Below are positions 27,653-36,225 of a stretch of 62,232 bases of DNA, piece by piece. Origin of the DNA: Lentilactobacillus parafarraginis DSM 18390 = JCM 14109 (GTDB lineage Bacteria; Bacillota; Bacilli; Lactobacillales; Lactobacillaceae); contig NZ_AZFZ01000011.1 in assembly GCF_001435895.1 (NCBI RefSeq), positions 1-62,232 of the forward strand, read 5' to 3'. Position numbers and translations under genes: made by a program. The notes below the pieces were generated by a model that worked only from the letters and a program-made list of their open reading frames with translations, did not search any database and was not told the DNA's origin. How positions within the stretch are numbered: position 1 is the first letter of the stretch; every line of letters starts with the position of its first letter.

Positions 27653-28900
27653 TTATTCGGTCGCGTTCGTTGTCCGCATCTTTTTTAATCCGGGCAGGGT
27701 GATCATCGTGATAAATGAGATCACGTATAAAGCGGAGAGAAAGGCCATGACAACGGTTAGTGAGTAGTGATCCATCAGAATGCCGATCACGACTGACGAG
27801 AAGCCGCCGACCGCCCGGCCAATGTTAACAATGACGTTGTTGGCGGTTGACCGGATTTCTGTCGGGTACAAACGGCTGATAACCGCGCCGTAACCGCCAA
27901 ACATGCCGTTTGAGAAGAAGCCAACGATTGCGCCGATGATCAGCAGTGTCACGGTATTGTGAGCCAACGTAATGGTGAAGACCATTGCGGCTGAGGCAAC
28001 CAGGAAGATGCCAAACGCCCGTCGGGGACCGAAGAAATCAAGAATGGTGCCAAACGTCATCATTCCCAGACTCATGCCGATAATGGTCGCGATCATCCAC
28101 AGAGATGATCCGGAAACGTTTAGGCCCAATTGTTTCTGCACAATGATTGGCAGCCAGTTCATCAGGCCAAAGTATCCGGCAATTTGAACGGTGGTCATGA
28201 TCATCAATGCGAAGCTCTGGTAAGCTAACTTGGGCGAACTGAACATGTATTTGAAGACGGCGCTGGTCGTGGATTCCTTTTCGGTCTTTTTGGCTTCAAC
28301 GAATTCTTGGGTTTCCGTCAGGTGACGGCGAACAAAGTAGGTGAGAACTACTGGAACCAGGCCCAATAAGAACAGGGCGTGCCAGCCGAGATTGGGGATG
28401 ATGAACGCGGCGGCAATCGCTGCCAAGATCGCCCCAATTTGGCCGCCAATTGCGGCAACCGAGGTCATTTTCCCGATTTGATTTTTGTGAAATGATTCGG
28501 CGATCAGCGAAATGCCGACGCCGTATTCCCCACCGGCACCGATACCGGCGAGAAAACGCAGGGCGTAAATCAAGGTAATGTTGTTGGCAAATGCCATTGC
28601 GGCGGTTGCGAAGGCGAAGATGAAGATGGTGTATGAGAAGGTCTTAACCCGGCCAAACCGATCACCGACAAGGCCGAAGAGCACCCCGCCAAACAGCATG
28701 CCAAGGTTGGTAATTGAGCCAATTAATCCCGCAGCCCCGCCACTCAGGTGAAGCTGGCTGATCATTGAACTCATCGCAAACGAAAGAAAAAGCACATCCA
28801 TGTTTTCCAATGCGAATCCAGAACTGGTAGAAGCAATCACCCATTTCTGATTCTTGGTAAACATCCGGCTGTGCGATAGTGTTGTGTTTGTATTTTCCAT
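27653..28900 (-). CDS. MFS transporter (organic-acid/sugar porter type)
   Basis: The 415-residue, roughly 12-helix protein has the MFS loop FGLVGDRFGRVKTFSY near residue 80 and RFLAGIGAGGEYGVGISL, a pattern shared by metabolite:H+ symporters such as the AAHS/NiaP-like groups. The substrate is unknown. It is a single-gene unit with a GGAGG site and its own terminator. Confidence 0.8.
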   Translation of the reverse strand: MENTNTTLSHSRMFTKNQKWVIASTSSGFALENMDVLFLSFAMSSMISQLHLSGGAAGLIGSITNLGMLFGGVLFGLVGDRFGRVKTFSYTIFIFAFATAAMAFANNITLIYALRFLAGIGAGGEYGVGISLIAESFHKNQIGKMTSVAAIGGQIGAILAAIAAAFIIPNLGWHALFLLGLVPVVLTYFVRRHLTETQEFVEAKKTEKESTTSAVFKYMFSSPKLAYQSFALMIMTTVQIAGYFGLMNWLPIIVQKQLGLNVSGSSLWMIATIIGMSLGMMTFGTILDFFGPRRAFGIFLVASAAMVFTITLAHNTVTLLIIGAIVGFFSNGMFGGYGAVISRLYPTEIRSTANNVIVNIGRAVGGFSSVVIGILMDHYSLTVVMAFLSALYVISFITMITLPGLKKMRTTNATE

Positions 28901-29154
28901 TAACTCGTTCCTCCAAATGAATGCTCACTGACATTCGTTATTTTTTGCTGTTAACAGTATGCCATGGAAGCGGGGCGAATGCAAGGATGTCAGACAATCA
29001 GTGCTTGGAATTCTGCTAATTGAGAATATCGATAATGGTCTGCTTTACCTTTACAAATGATGGGGTATCCAATATGTCAATGAATTCAGAATGACGATTA
29101 GAATAGTCATACGTGTAAAATTGAAGTGGGTTAACAGATCCATGAAATCTTGGC

Positions 29155-29183
29155 TTGAACTGCCACCGCCAACGTGATAAAGT
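29155..29183 (+). promoter_or_regulatory. Candidate pyr operon promoter
   Basis: TTGAAC (29155-29160) and TAAAGT (29178-29183) are 17 bp apart. A start near 29190 would give a leader of about 150 nt that includes the PyrR site and terminator. Confidence 0.45.
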
Positions 29184-29204
29184 TATTAACAAATAAAGGA
29201 GCTT

Positions 29205-29316
29205 TAATTTGGTTCAGAGAGGCCAAAAGCGGACGATAAAAATAAACCAAGAGTCCGTGATTTTGCAACATGGTGGCACAGAGATGTGGCGCGGTGCGTA
29301 ATTTCGGGCTCTTTTT
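29205..29316 (+). promoter_or_regulatory. PyrR-type attenuator upstream of pyrF
   Basis: The segment GGTTCAGAGAGGCC (29211-29224) resembles the PyrR-binding loop ARUCCNGNGAGGYU. TTGGTT/AACCAA can close this loop as an anti-antiterminator, and CGGAC (about 29230-29234) can pair with GTCCG (29253-29257) as an antiterminator. The terminator itself is GAGTCCG...CGGGCTC (29251-29266 with 29296-29311) followed by TTTTT. These mutually exclusive structures indicate UMP-responsive attenuation by PyrR, whose gene is not in the window. Confidence 0.75.
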
Positions 29317-29340
29317 ATGTAAAAAAATCGGAGGGTAACC

Positions 29341-30060
29341 ATGAGAGGACCATTAATTGTATCGCTTGACGTTTGGAACAGAGAAGGATTGTTCAAAATT
29401 ATCGACCAATTTCCAACCGATGAGAACATGACCGTTAAAATTGGGATGGAATTGTTCTACGGTGAGGGACCGGAAATTGTTCGCAACTTGCTGGATAAAG
29501 GATTTAAAATCTTCTTGGACCTCAAGCTTCAAGACATTCCCAACACGGTTAAAATGGGGATGATGCAAATTGGCCGCATGGGGGTTACCTACACCACGGT
29601 TCATGCCTTGGGCGGATCTGAAATGATCGCCGCAGCCAAGGAAGGCTTGGAACTCGGCAGTGAAGAAGCCGGGGTGCCAACGCCGAAGCTTCTCGCGGTC
29701 ACCGAGTTGACCTCGATTACTGAAGACGCCCTTAAAAACGAACAGAATTGTCGCTTGGACATGGTTGACCAGGTTGTCTCGTTGGCAAAACTAGCCAAGC
29801 AGGCTGGCGCTGATGGGGTTATTACGTCCCCATTGGAAGTCAGTTCCCTGAAAAAACAGGTTGGCGATGACTTCCTATATGTAACGCCCGGAATTCGGCC
29901 AGCCAACTTTCCGAAAGATGACCAATCACGAACCGCGACGCCGAAGCAAGCTGCTGAATACGGCAGCTCGGCCTTGGTGGTTGGCCGGCCAATTATTCGC
30001 GCCGACGATCCGGTGGCAGCTTACCATAAATTATTAGAGGAGTGGAATTATGCAAACTGA
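29341..30060 (+). CDS. pyrF: Orotidine 5'-phosphate decarboxylase PyrF
   Basis: PyrF decarboxylates OMP to UMP, the last step of de novo pyrimidine synthesis. The 239-residue barrel has PLIVSLDVWNREG at the N-terminus, the catalytic FLDLKLQDIPNTV (Asp-x-Lys-x-x-Asp) near residue 60, and the phosphate-binding VTPGIRP and VVGRPI near the C-terminus. The ATG has a GGAGG site. It overlaps pyrE by 11 nt. Confidence 0.95.
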   Translation: MRGPLIVSLDVWNREGLFKIIDQFPTDENMTVKIGMELFYGEGPEIVRNLLDKGFKIFLDLKLQDIPNTVKMGMMQIGRMGVTYTTVHALGGSEMIAAAKEGLELGSEEAGVPTPKLLAVTELTSITEDALKNEQNCRLDMVDQVVSLAKLAKQAGADGVITSPLEVSSLKKQVGDDFLYVTPGIRPANFPKDDQSRTATPKQAAEYGSSALVVGRPIIRADDPVAAYHKLLEEWNYAN

Positions 30061-30703
30061 TAAAATTATTCAATCGTTAATTGATAACAAAATTGTAAGT
30101 ATCAACCTCAACAAACCATTTCGGTATGCCAGCGGGATCCTGTCACCAATTTATACGGATTTTCGCCTGACAATTTCCATTCCAACTTTGCGGGATATGA
30201 TTGCTGACGGGTTAGCTGAACTCATCAAGGAAAAGTACCCTGAAGCCACGGTGATTGGCGGCGTTGCAACTGCCGGCATTCCTCACGCATCATGGGTTGC
30301 TGAACGGCTGAACCTCCCATTAATTTATGTGCGGGCAAAGCCAAAGGATCACGGCGCCGGTAAACAAATTGAGGGCCGAATCACAAAAGACGATAAAGTT
30401 GTCCTGATTGACGACCTGATTTCAACTGGCGGCAGTGTCCTGGGAGCTGTTAAGGCCGTTCGCAAGGAAGGCGTTAACGTTATTGGCGTGGCTTCCGTGT
30501 TTACTTACGGGTTGCCCGACGCCGACAAGAACTTTGCGGCAGCCAACACGACGCTTTATCCGCTGCTGAGTTACGCCCAACTCATTTCACAGGGCCATGA
30601 AGAAAACAAATTCTCCGATGAAGAGTATTCACGACTATCAACCTGGCACAAAGCCCCTTGGGACTGGACAAAACGGGAGGAACAGGCAAATGCTGCAAAG
30701 TAA
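30050..30703 (+). CDS. pyrE: Orotate phosphoribosyltransferase PyrE
   Basis: PyrE joins orotate to PRPP to give OMP. The 217-residue protein has FRYASGILSPIYTDFR at the N-terminus, the YVRAKPKDHGAGKQIEG loop, and the PRPP motif VVLIDDLISTGGSV. GAGG near the end of pyrF serves its ATG. It overlaps pyrD by 14 nt. Confidence 0.95.
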   Translation: MQTDKIIQSLIDNKIVSINLNKPFRYASGILSPIYTDFRLTISIPTLRDMIADGLAELIKEKYPEATVIGGVATAGIPHASWVAERLNLPLIYVRAKPKDHGAGKQIEGRITKDDKVVLIDDLISTGGSVLGAVKAVRKEGVNVIGVASVFTYGLPDADKNFAAANTTLYPLLSYAQLISQGHEENKFSDEEYSRLSTWHKAPWDWTKREEQANAAK

Positions 30704-31637
30704 AATTTCCTTGAAGGCCAACATTGGCAAATACGAATTTAACAACGTGATGCTCAATGCGGCCGGAATTCGCTGTGCGACAACCGATGAACTGACAAAG
30801 GTATTGAATTCTGAAGCGGGTGGCTGCGTGACGAAGAGTGCGACGCCGGAACCACGGGAAGGTAACGAAAGTCCGCGGATGAAAGCCACTCCCCTTGGGT
30901 GCATCAACTCGATGGGATTGCCAAATCACGGCTTGGACTACTACTTAAAGTTTGCTGAAGAGAACCAAGGCAAGAATGGCAAGCAGGTACTGCTGTCAAT
31001 TGCTGGGTTGACCGTTGACCAAAACTTAGAAATGCTTCACAAAATTCAGGAAAGTTCGTTTGACGGCTTGGTTGAATTGAACTTATCCTGCCCGAACATT
31101 AAGGGTGAATCCCAGATTGCCTACGATTTTGAAGCTGTTCGCGACATTCTGACCAAGACGTTCAAGTTTTTCACCAAGGATCTGGGCATTAAGTTACCAC
31201 CGTACTTCGATTTGCACCAGTTTGATCAGATTGCTGACGTCTTGAATGACTTCCCGATCGCCTACGTTAATTCGATCAATTCGATTGGTAACGGTCTAAT
31301 CGTTAATCCGGAAACTGAATCGGTTGTTATTAAGCCGAAGGGCGGTTTCGGCGGCCTGGGTGGCGACTACGTGAAACCGACGGCTTTGGCCAATGTCCGG
31401 GCACTGCGGTTGTGGTTAAAACCAGAAATTGCAATCATCGGAACCGGCGGCATCAAGTCCGGTCGTGACGTTTTCGAGCACGTTCTCTGTGGGGCCAACG
31501 TGGTTCAAATTGGGACGGCGTTTGGCTTTGAAGACGTCAAGATTTTCAGCCGGATTAGCAAGGAACTATCAGAAATCATGGCTGAAAAGGGTTATAGCAG
31601 CCTGGATGATTTCCGGGGTAAGTTGAAGACATTGTAG
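30690..31637 (+). CDS. pyrD: Dihydroorotate dehydrogenase, class 1A (PyrD)
   Basis: This FMN enzyme oxidises dihydroorotate to orotate. The 315-residue length and the motifs NAAGIRCATTDEL, NLSCPNIKGESQIAYDFE, NSINSIGNGLIV and KGGFGGLGGDYVK fit the soluble homodimeric class 1A that uses fumarate (Lactococcus PyrDA type). No pyrK-like subunit is adjacent. ATG 30690 with GGGAGG at 30675-30680 is the start; the longer frame lies inside pyrE. pyrB, pyrC and carAB are not in the window. Confidence 0.93.
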   Translation: MLQSKISLKANIGKYEFNNVMLNAAGIRCATTDELTKVLNSEAGGCVTKSATPEPREGNESPRMKATPLGCINSMGLPNHGLDYYLKFAEENQGKNGKQVLLSIAGLTVDQNLEMLHKIQESSFDGLVELNLSCPNIKGESQIAYDFEAVRDILTKTFKFFTKDLGIKLPPYFDLHQFDQIADVLNDFPIAYVNSINSIGNGLIVNPETESVVIKPKGGFGGLGGDYVKPTALANVRALRLWLKPEIAIIGTGGIKSGRDVFEHVLCGANVVQIGTAFGFEDVKIFSRISKELSEIMAEKGYSSLDDFRGKLKTL

Positions 31638-31709
31638 ACCGGTTAATGTGTTGATAAATGGGGTTTAAATTTAGCGAAAGCGATAATTTCATTTATTCTC
31701 CCAACTCAA

Positions 31710-31755
31710 AATAGACGCAATCAAATTTCCCATGATGAATTTGATTGCGTCTATT
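31710..31755. terminator. Bidirectional terminator after pyrD
   Basis: AATAGACGCAATCAAATT pairs perfectly with AATTTGATTGCGTCTATT around a 10-nt loop, with TTTT after it and AAA before it. It separates the pyr operon from the convergent toxin gene. Confidence 0.85.
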
Positions 31756-31781
31756 TTTTGAGTTCACTGGATTAATGAACG

Positions 31782-32117
31782 CTATGAGTTGCGCTCTAAA
31801 TTGTTTAGGAAGGTTGTTAACCGCTGAATATCTGATAAACTCAGCTCACCTATTGGCTTGAATGTTGCCAATCCTTTTGGGATGCTAGTTACTGGAACGG
31901 TGTCTATCCAGGTGGGTTTATATAATCCAGCTTCTTTCCAGTCATTTATCTTAAAATATTTTCTTTGAATTTTAGAAGACTTGTTTTCAAACTTTGTTGT
32001 GAGTTTGAAAAATTCGACATTATCACCATCGTCGCTCAGAATTAAAACTGGTCGTGGCTTTCCGCTCATACCATCAGAAAAGTAAACAAATGTACTGGCA
32101 ATTTCATTCTTCTTCAT
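31782..32117 (-). CDS. MazF/PemK-like toxin of a type II toxin-antitoxin pair
   Basis: The 111-residue basic protein has the layout of PemK/MazF endoribonucleases: an N-terminal strand region, the segment GKPRPVLILSDDGDNVEFFKLTTKF, and WIDTVPVTSIPKG. These toxins cut mRNA when free of antitoxin. It overlaps the upstream antitoxin gene by 14 nt. The family call rests on layout and the RPVLIL motif, so it could be a divergent member. Confidence 0.7.
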   Translation of the reverse strand: MKKNEIASTFVYFSDGMSGKPRPVLILSDDGDNVEFFKLTTKFENKSSKIQRKYFKINDWKEAGLYKPTWIDTVPVTSIPKGLATFKPIGELSLSDIQRLTTFLNNLERNS

Positions 32118-32382
32118 CTGACAACCACGCTTCTAGCTCATCTTTATTTGTAATCCGTTTGCGAGGAAGATCTTTTGTGGCCTCAGCTAAATCGATGTTC
32201 GCTTTTTCTCTTGGCGACAGTTTTAGTTCAAATGGGAGACTGCCAGTGGCAGAGATTCGACTGTATAAAGCATTGATTACGACTGTTGAGTTTAGACCCA
32301 ACTTACCCAAAACCGCCTCTGTATTTTCTGCTAGATCCTTGTCGACTTGTACTTGAACCCGTTTCTTTTCTTTAGTCGTCAT
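32104..32382 (-). CDS. RelB/DinJ-like antitoxin
   Basis: The 92-residue protein starts KRVQVQVDKDLAENTEAVLGKLGLNSTVVINALYSRI, a ribbon-helix-helix start typical of RelB/DinJ antitoxins, and ends in an acidic tail (LEAWLSDEEE) likely to bind the toxin. DinJ usually partners YafQ/RelE toxins; here the partner looks MazF-like. It would repress its own promoter. Confidence 0.72.
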   Translation of the reverse strand: MTTKEKKRVQVQVDKDLAENTEAVLGKLGLNSTVVINALYSRISATGSLPFELKLSPREKANIDLAEATKDLPRKRITNKDELEAWLSDEEE

Positions 32383-32397
32383 AATATCACCTCTTAC

Positions 32398-32428
32398 TCA
32401 TATTATATCTATATTATAGTATTAACTG
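32398..32428 (-). promoter_or_regulatory. Promoter/operator of the toxin-antitoxin pair
   Basis: An A/T-rich stretch with two TATAAT-like hexamers and near-palindromic ATATTATA/TATTATAG repeats lies just upstream of the antitoxin gene. This suits autoregulation by a ribbon-helix-helix dimer. Confidence 0.4.
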
Positions 32429-32495
32429 GGTGAAGCAACAACATAAAAGCTCTTAGTAAACAAAGGTATGAGGCATCATGGCCCCTAATGATTGC

Positions 32496-33512
32496 TTAAT
32501 TGGTTGAGGCTTTACCAACGTAATAGTTCAATGCTGCGCTGGGGTGGGCATCCTTGGCAGCCGATGACGTGAACCCATAGGAGCCATCATCATCTTCAAA
32601 GTCTGCTGAATAACCGGTTGGAAGCCCTTGGTAATACCCGAATTCTTGGGTGAGGTCCATGCCACTTTGTTTTTTGGATGGGGCAAACGGAACAATCACT
32701 GACCCAACCTTTTTATGGGTGGCAACATCAACGAAGTTTACCGTGATTCCCTTATCAGCCGCGGGAGTTGCCAATTTTTTGAGGCCGCTTTCCCGAATGT
32801 AGCCCATGATGTCGTTATTCAGATCGTCAACCGAATACCAAACGTCTCCTTGGCGGGTATTCTTCACGACCTTTTGGATGATAAAGATATCATTTTTATA
32901 GGGCGTCGACGTTTTCTTGTTCGGCATATTAATAAAGTTAGTAACCGTGATTGGTGCCACGTCAAATGGTAACGAATAAACTTTAGCGGTCCCATCAGAG
33001 GCGGTTCCGGGATTTGCCAGTTTGTAGAAGCTTTGCTTTTGTTCTGACGTCATTGCGACGTCGGTCATGGTGTGAAAATCCGCTACCCCACCTGCGGGAT
33101 TCTTGTGTTGTTCGTCCAAGTAATAAATGAGCCCGAGTCGGTAATTGGTTGTTCTGCCGGCATAGATCCAGCCCTTAATCTTGTAGTCGAAGGATGCGAC
33201 CTTAAAATAGACGGTTCCCCGATTGGTTGTTGCCGTTCGCAGCCACATAAACGAGTCCAGCCCCCGTTTTGACTCAGCAAGTTGGGTCAGCTGAGCTTTT
33301 GACTTCACTAATTTAGCCCCTTGCATGGTTGCGGCTTTGGTGTACAGCGCGTTTTTACCCGTAAACGTCATATAAGAGCTTGATTCTTTGAGATTAGTAC
33401 TGATCTTCGTTATTGTGGCGTAATTTTTTGCATGAGCCGGTTTATTTGTGATGATGCCACCGACTGAAATGCCAGCCATAACTGATAACATGATGATTCC
33501 CTTTTTCAACAT
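32496..33512 (-). CDS. Exported S-layer-like protein with MucBP-like C-terminus
   Basis: The 338-residue protein has a signal peptide ending in AHA near residue 29, then a module with NALYTKAATMQGAKLV, RTATTNRGTVYFKVASF and KGWIYAGRTTNYRLG. These closely parallel the N-terminal wall-binding region of the S-layer protein at 51479 and of Lactobacillus brevis SlpA as I recall it. The C-terminal GITVNFVDVATHKKVGSVI segment resembles a MucBP fold. It is probably a minor S-layer-associated protein. ATG 33512 follows AAGGAG; the TTG upstream is part of that site. Confidence 0.75.
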   Translation of the reverse strand: MLKKGIIMLSVMAGISVGGIITNKPAHAKNYATITKISTNLKESSSYMTFTGKNALYTKAATMQGAKLVKSKAQLTQLAESKRGLDSFMWLRTATTNRGTVYFKVASFDYKIKGWIYAGRTTNYRLGLIYYLDEQHKNPAGGVADFHTMTDVAMTSEQKQSFYKLANPGTASDGTAKVYSLPFDVAPITVTNFINMPNKKTSTPYKNDIFIIQKVVKNTRQGDVWYSVDDLNNDIMGYIRESGLKKLATPAADKGITVNFVDVATHKKVGSVIVPFAPSKKQSGMDLTQEFGYYQGLPTGYSADFEDDDGSYGFTSSAAKDAHPSAALNYYVGKASTN

Positions 33513-33640
33513 TGTGCTCAACTCCTTACAGAAAGCTTACGCTCGATAACGTTTTTGGGCAATCTGCCAAGCCAATCAGCAGACAAAACGGGACTGCATT
33601 ATAATGGCAGTATAATGATTTTTTGAAAGGGGCAGCTTAA

Positions 33641-36169
33641 ATGGCAGATTCAAAAACACCTGAGCAGATTCAAGTTATTGGGGGCAACGTTAATAACCTT
33701 AAAAATATCTCGGTCAACATTCCTTTACATAAATTCGTGGCGGTTTCGGGACTTTCCGGCTCTGGGAAATCCTCACTGGCGATGGGGATTTTATACGCTG
33801 AAGGGGCGCGCCGGTATTTGGACGCCCTGGCAACTTACACGCGCCGGCGGATCAGTCAAGTTGGCCGGGCAGATGTCAAAGAAGTACGGCATATTCCCTC
33901 AGCTTTAGCGCTGCGGCAACGACCAACCGTGCCCGGGGCCCGATCAACAGTGGGAACGATGACCGAAATTTTCAACGTCCTCCGGCTGATTTATTCTCGC
34001 CTGGGGTCGCCGAAATGTCCCAACGGCCATCAGGTGCCGCCAACCATTAAGATCGCGGAAGCCATGGATAAGGCCGGCGCTGACATGGGGATGATTACCT
34101 GTCCCACTTGTGGTGTGCGGTTCATGGCCTATAGTGCCGAGGACTTCGCCTTCAATTCCGACGGGGCCTGCAAGAACTGTGAGGGCTTGGGAATTACCAA
34201 ACAACTGGATCCGAATATGTTAATTGGCGATACCAGCAAATCAATTCGCGACGGGGCGGTTGCCGCTTGGCGGACCCCGGGCCGTAACTTCATGCCGATT
34301 GTTGCCCAGGCAGCTGGCGTTCGAATTGACGTGCCCTATAACCAGTTAACGGACAAGGAAAAAGACATTGTTTTGCATGGAAAGCAGCGCAAGTACGCCA
34401 TTGATATTCCCAGCCGCAATGGCCGGGTCTTCCACATGGATCACGCGCTTTACGAAAACGCCTATAACGCCATTGAGGACAGCATGGCCACCACGAAGAG
34501 TGAAGTGGCATTGAAACGACTGAATCGGTTTTATCGGTTCTTCACCTGCCCCGTTTGTCACGGAACCCGAATCAATCCGGATCGGCTGACCCAGTTGGTG
34601 GCAGGTAAAAACATTGCCGAGGCCAGCCAGTTGCCACTTGGTAAGTTACCGGAATTTGTGACTCAAATTAAAGCTTGGCTGCCTGACGACATGCAGGGCT
34701 TGGCAAATAACCTCACCAGCGAACTGTTGAATCAGCTTCAACCACTCCTGGATCTAGGGCTTGATTACCTGACAATGGACCGGGCGGGGGCCACCCTTTC
34801 GACTGGCGAACTCCAACGAATCCAGCTTGGACGAACGCTTCGAACCCAGACGACCGGCGTGCTGTATGTATTGGATGAACCATCGGTCGGTCTGCATCCG
34901 GACAACGTTTCCGGATTAATCAAGATATTCCATCAGCTAGTTGATCAGGGCAATTCGGTCGTTGTCGTCGATCATGAAACATCGATTATTAACGCGGCAG
35001 ACTGGATCATTGAAATTGGGCCGGGTTCCGGCGTAAAGGGCGGCACAATTATCGATCAGGGAACTCCTGACCAGATTAAGGCCAGTTCGAAGTCGTTGAT
35101 TGCCCCATTCTTAACCGGCAGCGGCACGTTACTGACACGAAAAACGCAGCCGATGGACGTCTTTAAAAAGGGTGCGGTCAAACTAACCGTTAGCCACCGA
35201 TTTAATTTAAATGACGTCTCGGCCGCCTTCCCGATTAATCGACTGACGTCGGTGACCGGCTTTTCCGGAGCCGGGAAAACGACGTTGGTCTTGGATGGTC
35301 TGTTGCACGCGTTTGAAGCTCAATTCAATAAACGCAAGCTGCCAAGCTACATCAGCGATTTTGAACCTGGCCGAATCAAGCACATCGTCAGCGTTGACGC
35401 CACGCCGGTGGGCAAGAACGCCCGCTCCACGGTGGCCACTTACACCAATATCATGGATTATTTACGAAAATTGTACGCTGCTCAACCGGAAGCTAAAAAG
35501 CGCAAGTATACCGCCAGCAACTTTTCTTACAATAATAAGCAGGGCGGCTGCCCAACCTGTGGCGGAACCGGCGAAATTTCGCTGGATATTCAATACCTGC
35601 CGGACATGGTTGAAACCTGTCCGACCTGTGGGGGCAAGCGATTTAACAAGCAGGTTCTTGAAGTTAAGTGGCAGGGGATGTCCATCGCCGACGTTTTGGA
35701 TTATGACGTCGATCAGGCGATTGACTTGTTTGGCGATGACACGGCAATCGGCTCAACACTGCGGGTTCTCCAGCAGATGGGCCTCGGTTACCTGCATCTC
35801 GGCGAGGCCACCCCGACTCTGTCAGGTGGCGAAGCCCAGCGTCTGAAATTAACGTCCCATATGCGCCGCAGTCAGGCCAATACGCTGTTCATTTTCGATG
35901 AACCATCGGTCGGCCTGCATCCGCTGGACGTGCACGTGTTACTGAAGGTGTTCTCCCAATTGATTGATCAGGGGGCAACCGTTTTGATGATCACCCACGA
36001 TCTGGACTTGATGGCCAACTCGGACTACCTGATTGATATGGGGCCGCGCGGTGGTGATCAGGGCGGTAAGATAGTTGCGGTCGGTTCACCAAAAGACTTG
36101 ATTAAAACACCAAGAAGTTTGACCACTAAATATCTGCGGGAACATTTCGATCAGTATCGTGGCAAATAA
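33641..36169 (+). CDS. UvrA-like ABC ATPase lacking the UvrB-binding domain (UvrA2 type)
   Basis: The 842-residue protein has two ABC halves: Walker [10 protein letters not shown] at 37-45 and GFSGAGKTT at 540-548; signatures LSTGE at 386-390 (Thr in place of the usual Gly) and LSGGE at 727-731; Walker B segments [14 protein letters not shown] and [13 protein letters not shown]; and four zinc-type CPxC modules. Between CPNGHQ and CPTCGV only about 30 residues remain, where canonical UvrA has about 130 that bind UvrB. Canonical UvrA is about 940 residues. UvrA2-class proteins are linked to drug or DNA-adduct tolerance. An MFS gene follows 56 bp later. Confidence 0.88.
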   Translation: MADSKTPEQIQVIGGNVNNLKNISVNIPLHKFVAVSGLSGSGKSSLAMGILYAEGARRYLDALATYTRRRISQVGRADVKEVRHIPSALALRQRPTVPGARSTVGTMTEIFNVLRLIYSRLGSPKCPNGHQVPPTIKIAEAMDKAGADMGMITCPTCGVRFMAYSAEDFAFNSDGACKNCEGLGITKQLDPNMLIGDTSKSIRDGAVAAWRTPGRNFMPIVAQAAGVRIDVPYNQLTDKEKDIVLHGKQRKYAIDIPSRNGRVFHMDHALYENAYNAIEDSMATTKSEVALKRLNRFYRFFTCPVCHGTRINPDRLTQLVAGKNIAEASQLPLGKLPEFVTQIKAWLPDDMQGLANNLTSELLNQLQPLLDLGLDYLTMDRAGATLSTGELQRIQLGRTLRTQTTGVLYVLDEPSVGLHPDNVSGLIKIFHQLVDQGNSVVVVDHETSIINAADWIIEIGPGSGVKGGTIIDQGTPDQIKASSKSLIAPFLTGSGTLLTRKTQPMDVFKKGAVKLTVSHRFNLNDVSAAFPINRLTSVTGFSGAGKTTLVLDGLLHAFEAQFNKRKLPSYISDFEPGRIKHIVSVDATPVGKNARSTVATYTNIMDYLRKLYAAQPEAKKRKYTASNFSYNNKQGGCPTCGGTGEISLDIQYLPDMVETCPTCGGKRFNKQVLEVKWQGMSIADVLDYDVDQAIDLFGDDTAIGSTLRVLQQMGLGYLHLGEATPTLSGGEAQRLKLTSHMRRSQANTLFIFDEPSVGLHPLDVHVLLKVFSQLIDQGATVLMITHDLDLMANSDYLIDMGPRGGDQGGKIVAVGSPKDLIKTPRSLTTKYLREHFDQYRGK

Positions 36170-36225
36170 GCCGTAAAAGCACCTGTTTGAAGTGCACTTA
36201 AAATTGGATTTCTGGAGGATTTCCC

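Noticed and set aside
35295-35846. 183-codon open frame inside the UvrA-like gene
   Set aside because: It is in another frame of a gene with strong protein motifs, has no ribosome binding site and looks like a shadow of codon bias.
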